Under the pieces are notes generated by a model. That model saw only the letters and a program-made list of their open reading frames with translations, made no database searches and was not told the origin of the DNA. From the NCBI GenBank assembly GCA_018334755.1, contig JAGXLI010000005.1, forward strand, positions 1 through 59,307: 59,307 bases of DNA. The letters are read 5' to 3'. The stretch is from Thermoplasmatota archaeon (GTDB taxonomy: Archaea; Thermoplasmatota; Thermoplasmata; Halarchaeoplasmatales; Halarchaeoplasmataceae). This document shows, one piece after another, positions 59,045 to 59,307 of this stretch (the stretch's first letter is position 1; each line of letters begins with the position of its first letter). The position numbers and the translations under genes were made by a program.

Positions 59045-59307
59045 ATGGGATATGCAGATGAGTGGTTCCTCCACCCGCTGATATCGGAGTGGGAAAGGGA
59101 AATGGTAGCGGAAGGAATGGGTGTCGATAAGGAAGAAGCAAAAAGGTTAGCTGAGAATGAAAAACTACCTATTGAGAAAGTGGTCGAATGGTGTAGCGAG
59201 GGAAGAGAAAAAAGGAAGATAGCTGATCGATTTGAGTTCAATGAAAAAAAGATAATAGAGATAGGATGTGGAAGAGGATACTACACACAATTTTTGGCTA
59301 GAGAAGG
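59045..59307 (+). CDS. SAM-dependent methyltransferase, 3' end beyond the window
   Basis: An open frame runs from ATG 59045 to the window end (87 codons) with no stop. The first 65 residues are helical and acidic (MGYADEWFLHPLISEWER, then GVDKEEAKRLAENEKLP). Motif I of a Rossmann methyltransferase then appears, IIEIGCGRGYYTQFLAREG. The rest is cut off, so the type of methyltransferase cannot be told. It has a helical N-terminal extension not usual in the simplest members. Confidence 0.7.
   Translation, partial: MGYADEWFLHPLISEWEREMVAEGMGVDKEEAKRLAENEKLPIEKVVEWCSEGREKRKIADRFEFNEKKIIEIGCGRGYYTQFLARE

Noticed and set aside
1-59307. Ribosomal RNA, prophage or plasmid origin
   Set aside because: No rRNA sequence, phage structural genes, integrase or origin-type repeat clusters were seen. 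Apart from the IS the gene content is chromosomal housekeeping.

Overview
The window is archaeal, most likely from an uncultivated euryarchaeote. It carries a two-subunit-type DNA primase small subunit, family B polymerase, RadB, fibrillarin, Nob1, Pop5, archaeal AlaS, a small Gly-Gly-ended MoaD/SAMP protein and lipid genes of the archaeal mevalonate route. RadB argues for Euryarchaeota. Proteins are rich in Asp and Glu, which would fit a salt-adapted lineage, and the REC-GAF-PAS regulator and KaiC-like ATPase resemble those common in Thermoplasmata-related genomes; the exact lineage cannot be settled by reading. Many genes have a TATA box centred 23-30 bases before the start codon and so look leaderless. 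Others use a GGTG or AGGAGG ribosome binding site.

Layout. 1-1035: an intact A+T-rich IS with 18-bp inverted repeats. 1099-9657: response regulator, tRNA-Glu, aminotransferase, fibrillarin, membrane transporter, epimerase, then an isoprenoid operon (isopentenyl phosphate kinase, type 2 IPP isomerase, GGPP synthase) preceded by an operator-like region and two unlisted small genes. 9717-16859: mostly minus strand, with ZIP transporter, Dps-like ferritin, Nudix, GDT1 transporter and a four-gene translationally coupled DUF4129/DUF58 membrane operon, interrupted by a DUF354 gene. 16965-23913: alaS, a SoxB/UshA-like phosphoesterase, tRNA-Ala, SAMP, tRNA-Leu, radB and a methyltransferase. 23918-29835 (minus): polB, ychF, a coiled-coil zinc-ribbon protein and a KaiC-like ATPase. 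29938-34760: pyrD, DUF2270, thpR, a PrsW-like membrane protein, a membrane transglutaminase and tRNA-Tyr. 34804-46329: STE24-like protease and UbiD-like decarboxylase, purM, priS, then a run of RNA-processing genes (rnp2, radical SAM, UPF0282, nob1). 46398-59307: nitroreductase, methyltransferases, SDR, DJ-1/PfpI, MBL-rhodanese, an MMPL exporter, a DNA-repair radical SAM pair, an SplB-like radical SAM, a repeated surface protein and a methyltransferase cut by the window end.

The most unusual signal is at the tRNA genes. All four (Glu, Ala, Leu, Tyr) contain a short intron between bases 37 and 38, every intron ending in GAA. All four are flanked by arrays in which the terminal 5-12 bases of that particular tRNA recur every 49-86 bp, separated by perfect or near-perfect hairpins. 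At Glu, Ala and Leu the nearest hairpin uses the last two or three bases of the tRNA in its stem. One unit beside tRNA-Leu folds as an acceptor stem closed by a single hairpin, a mini-tRNA. I know of no described element with this organisation. It could be a miniature element family that inserts at tRNA ends and rebuilds the end, or a set of tRNA-mimicking transcripts.
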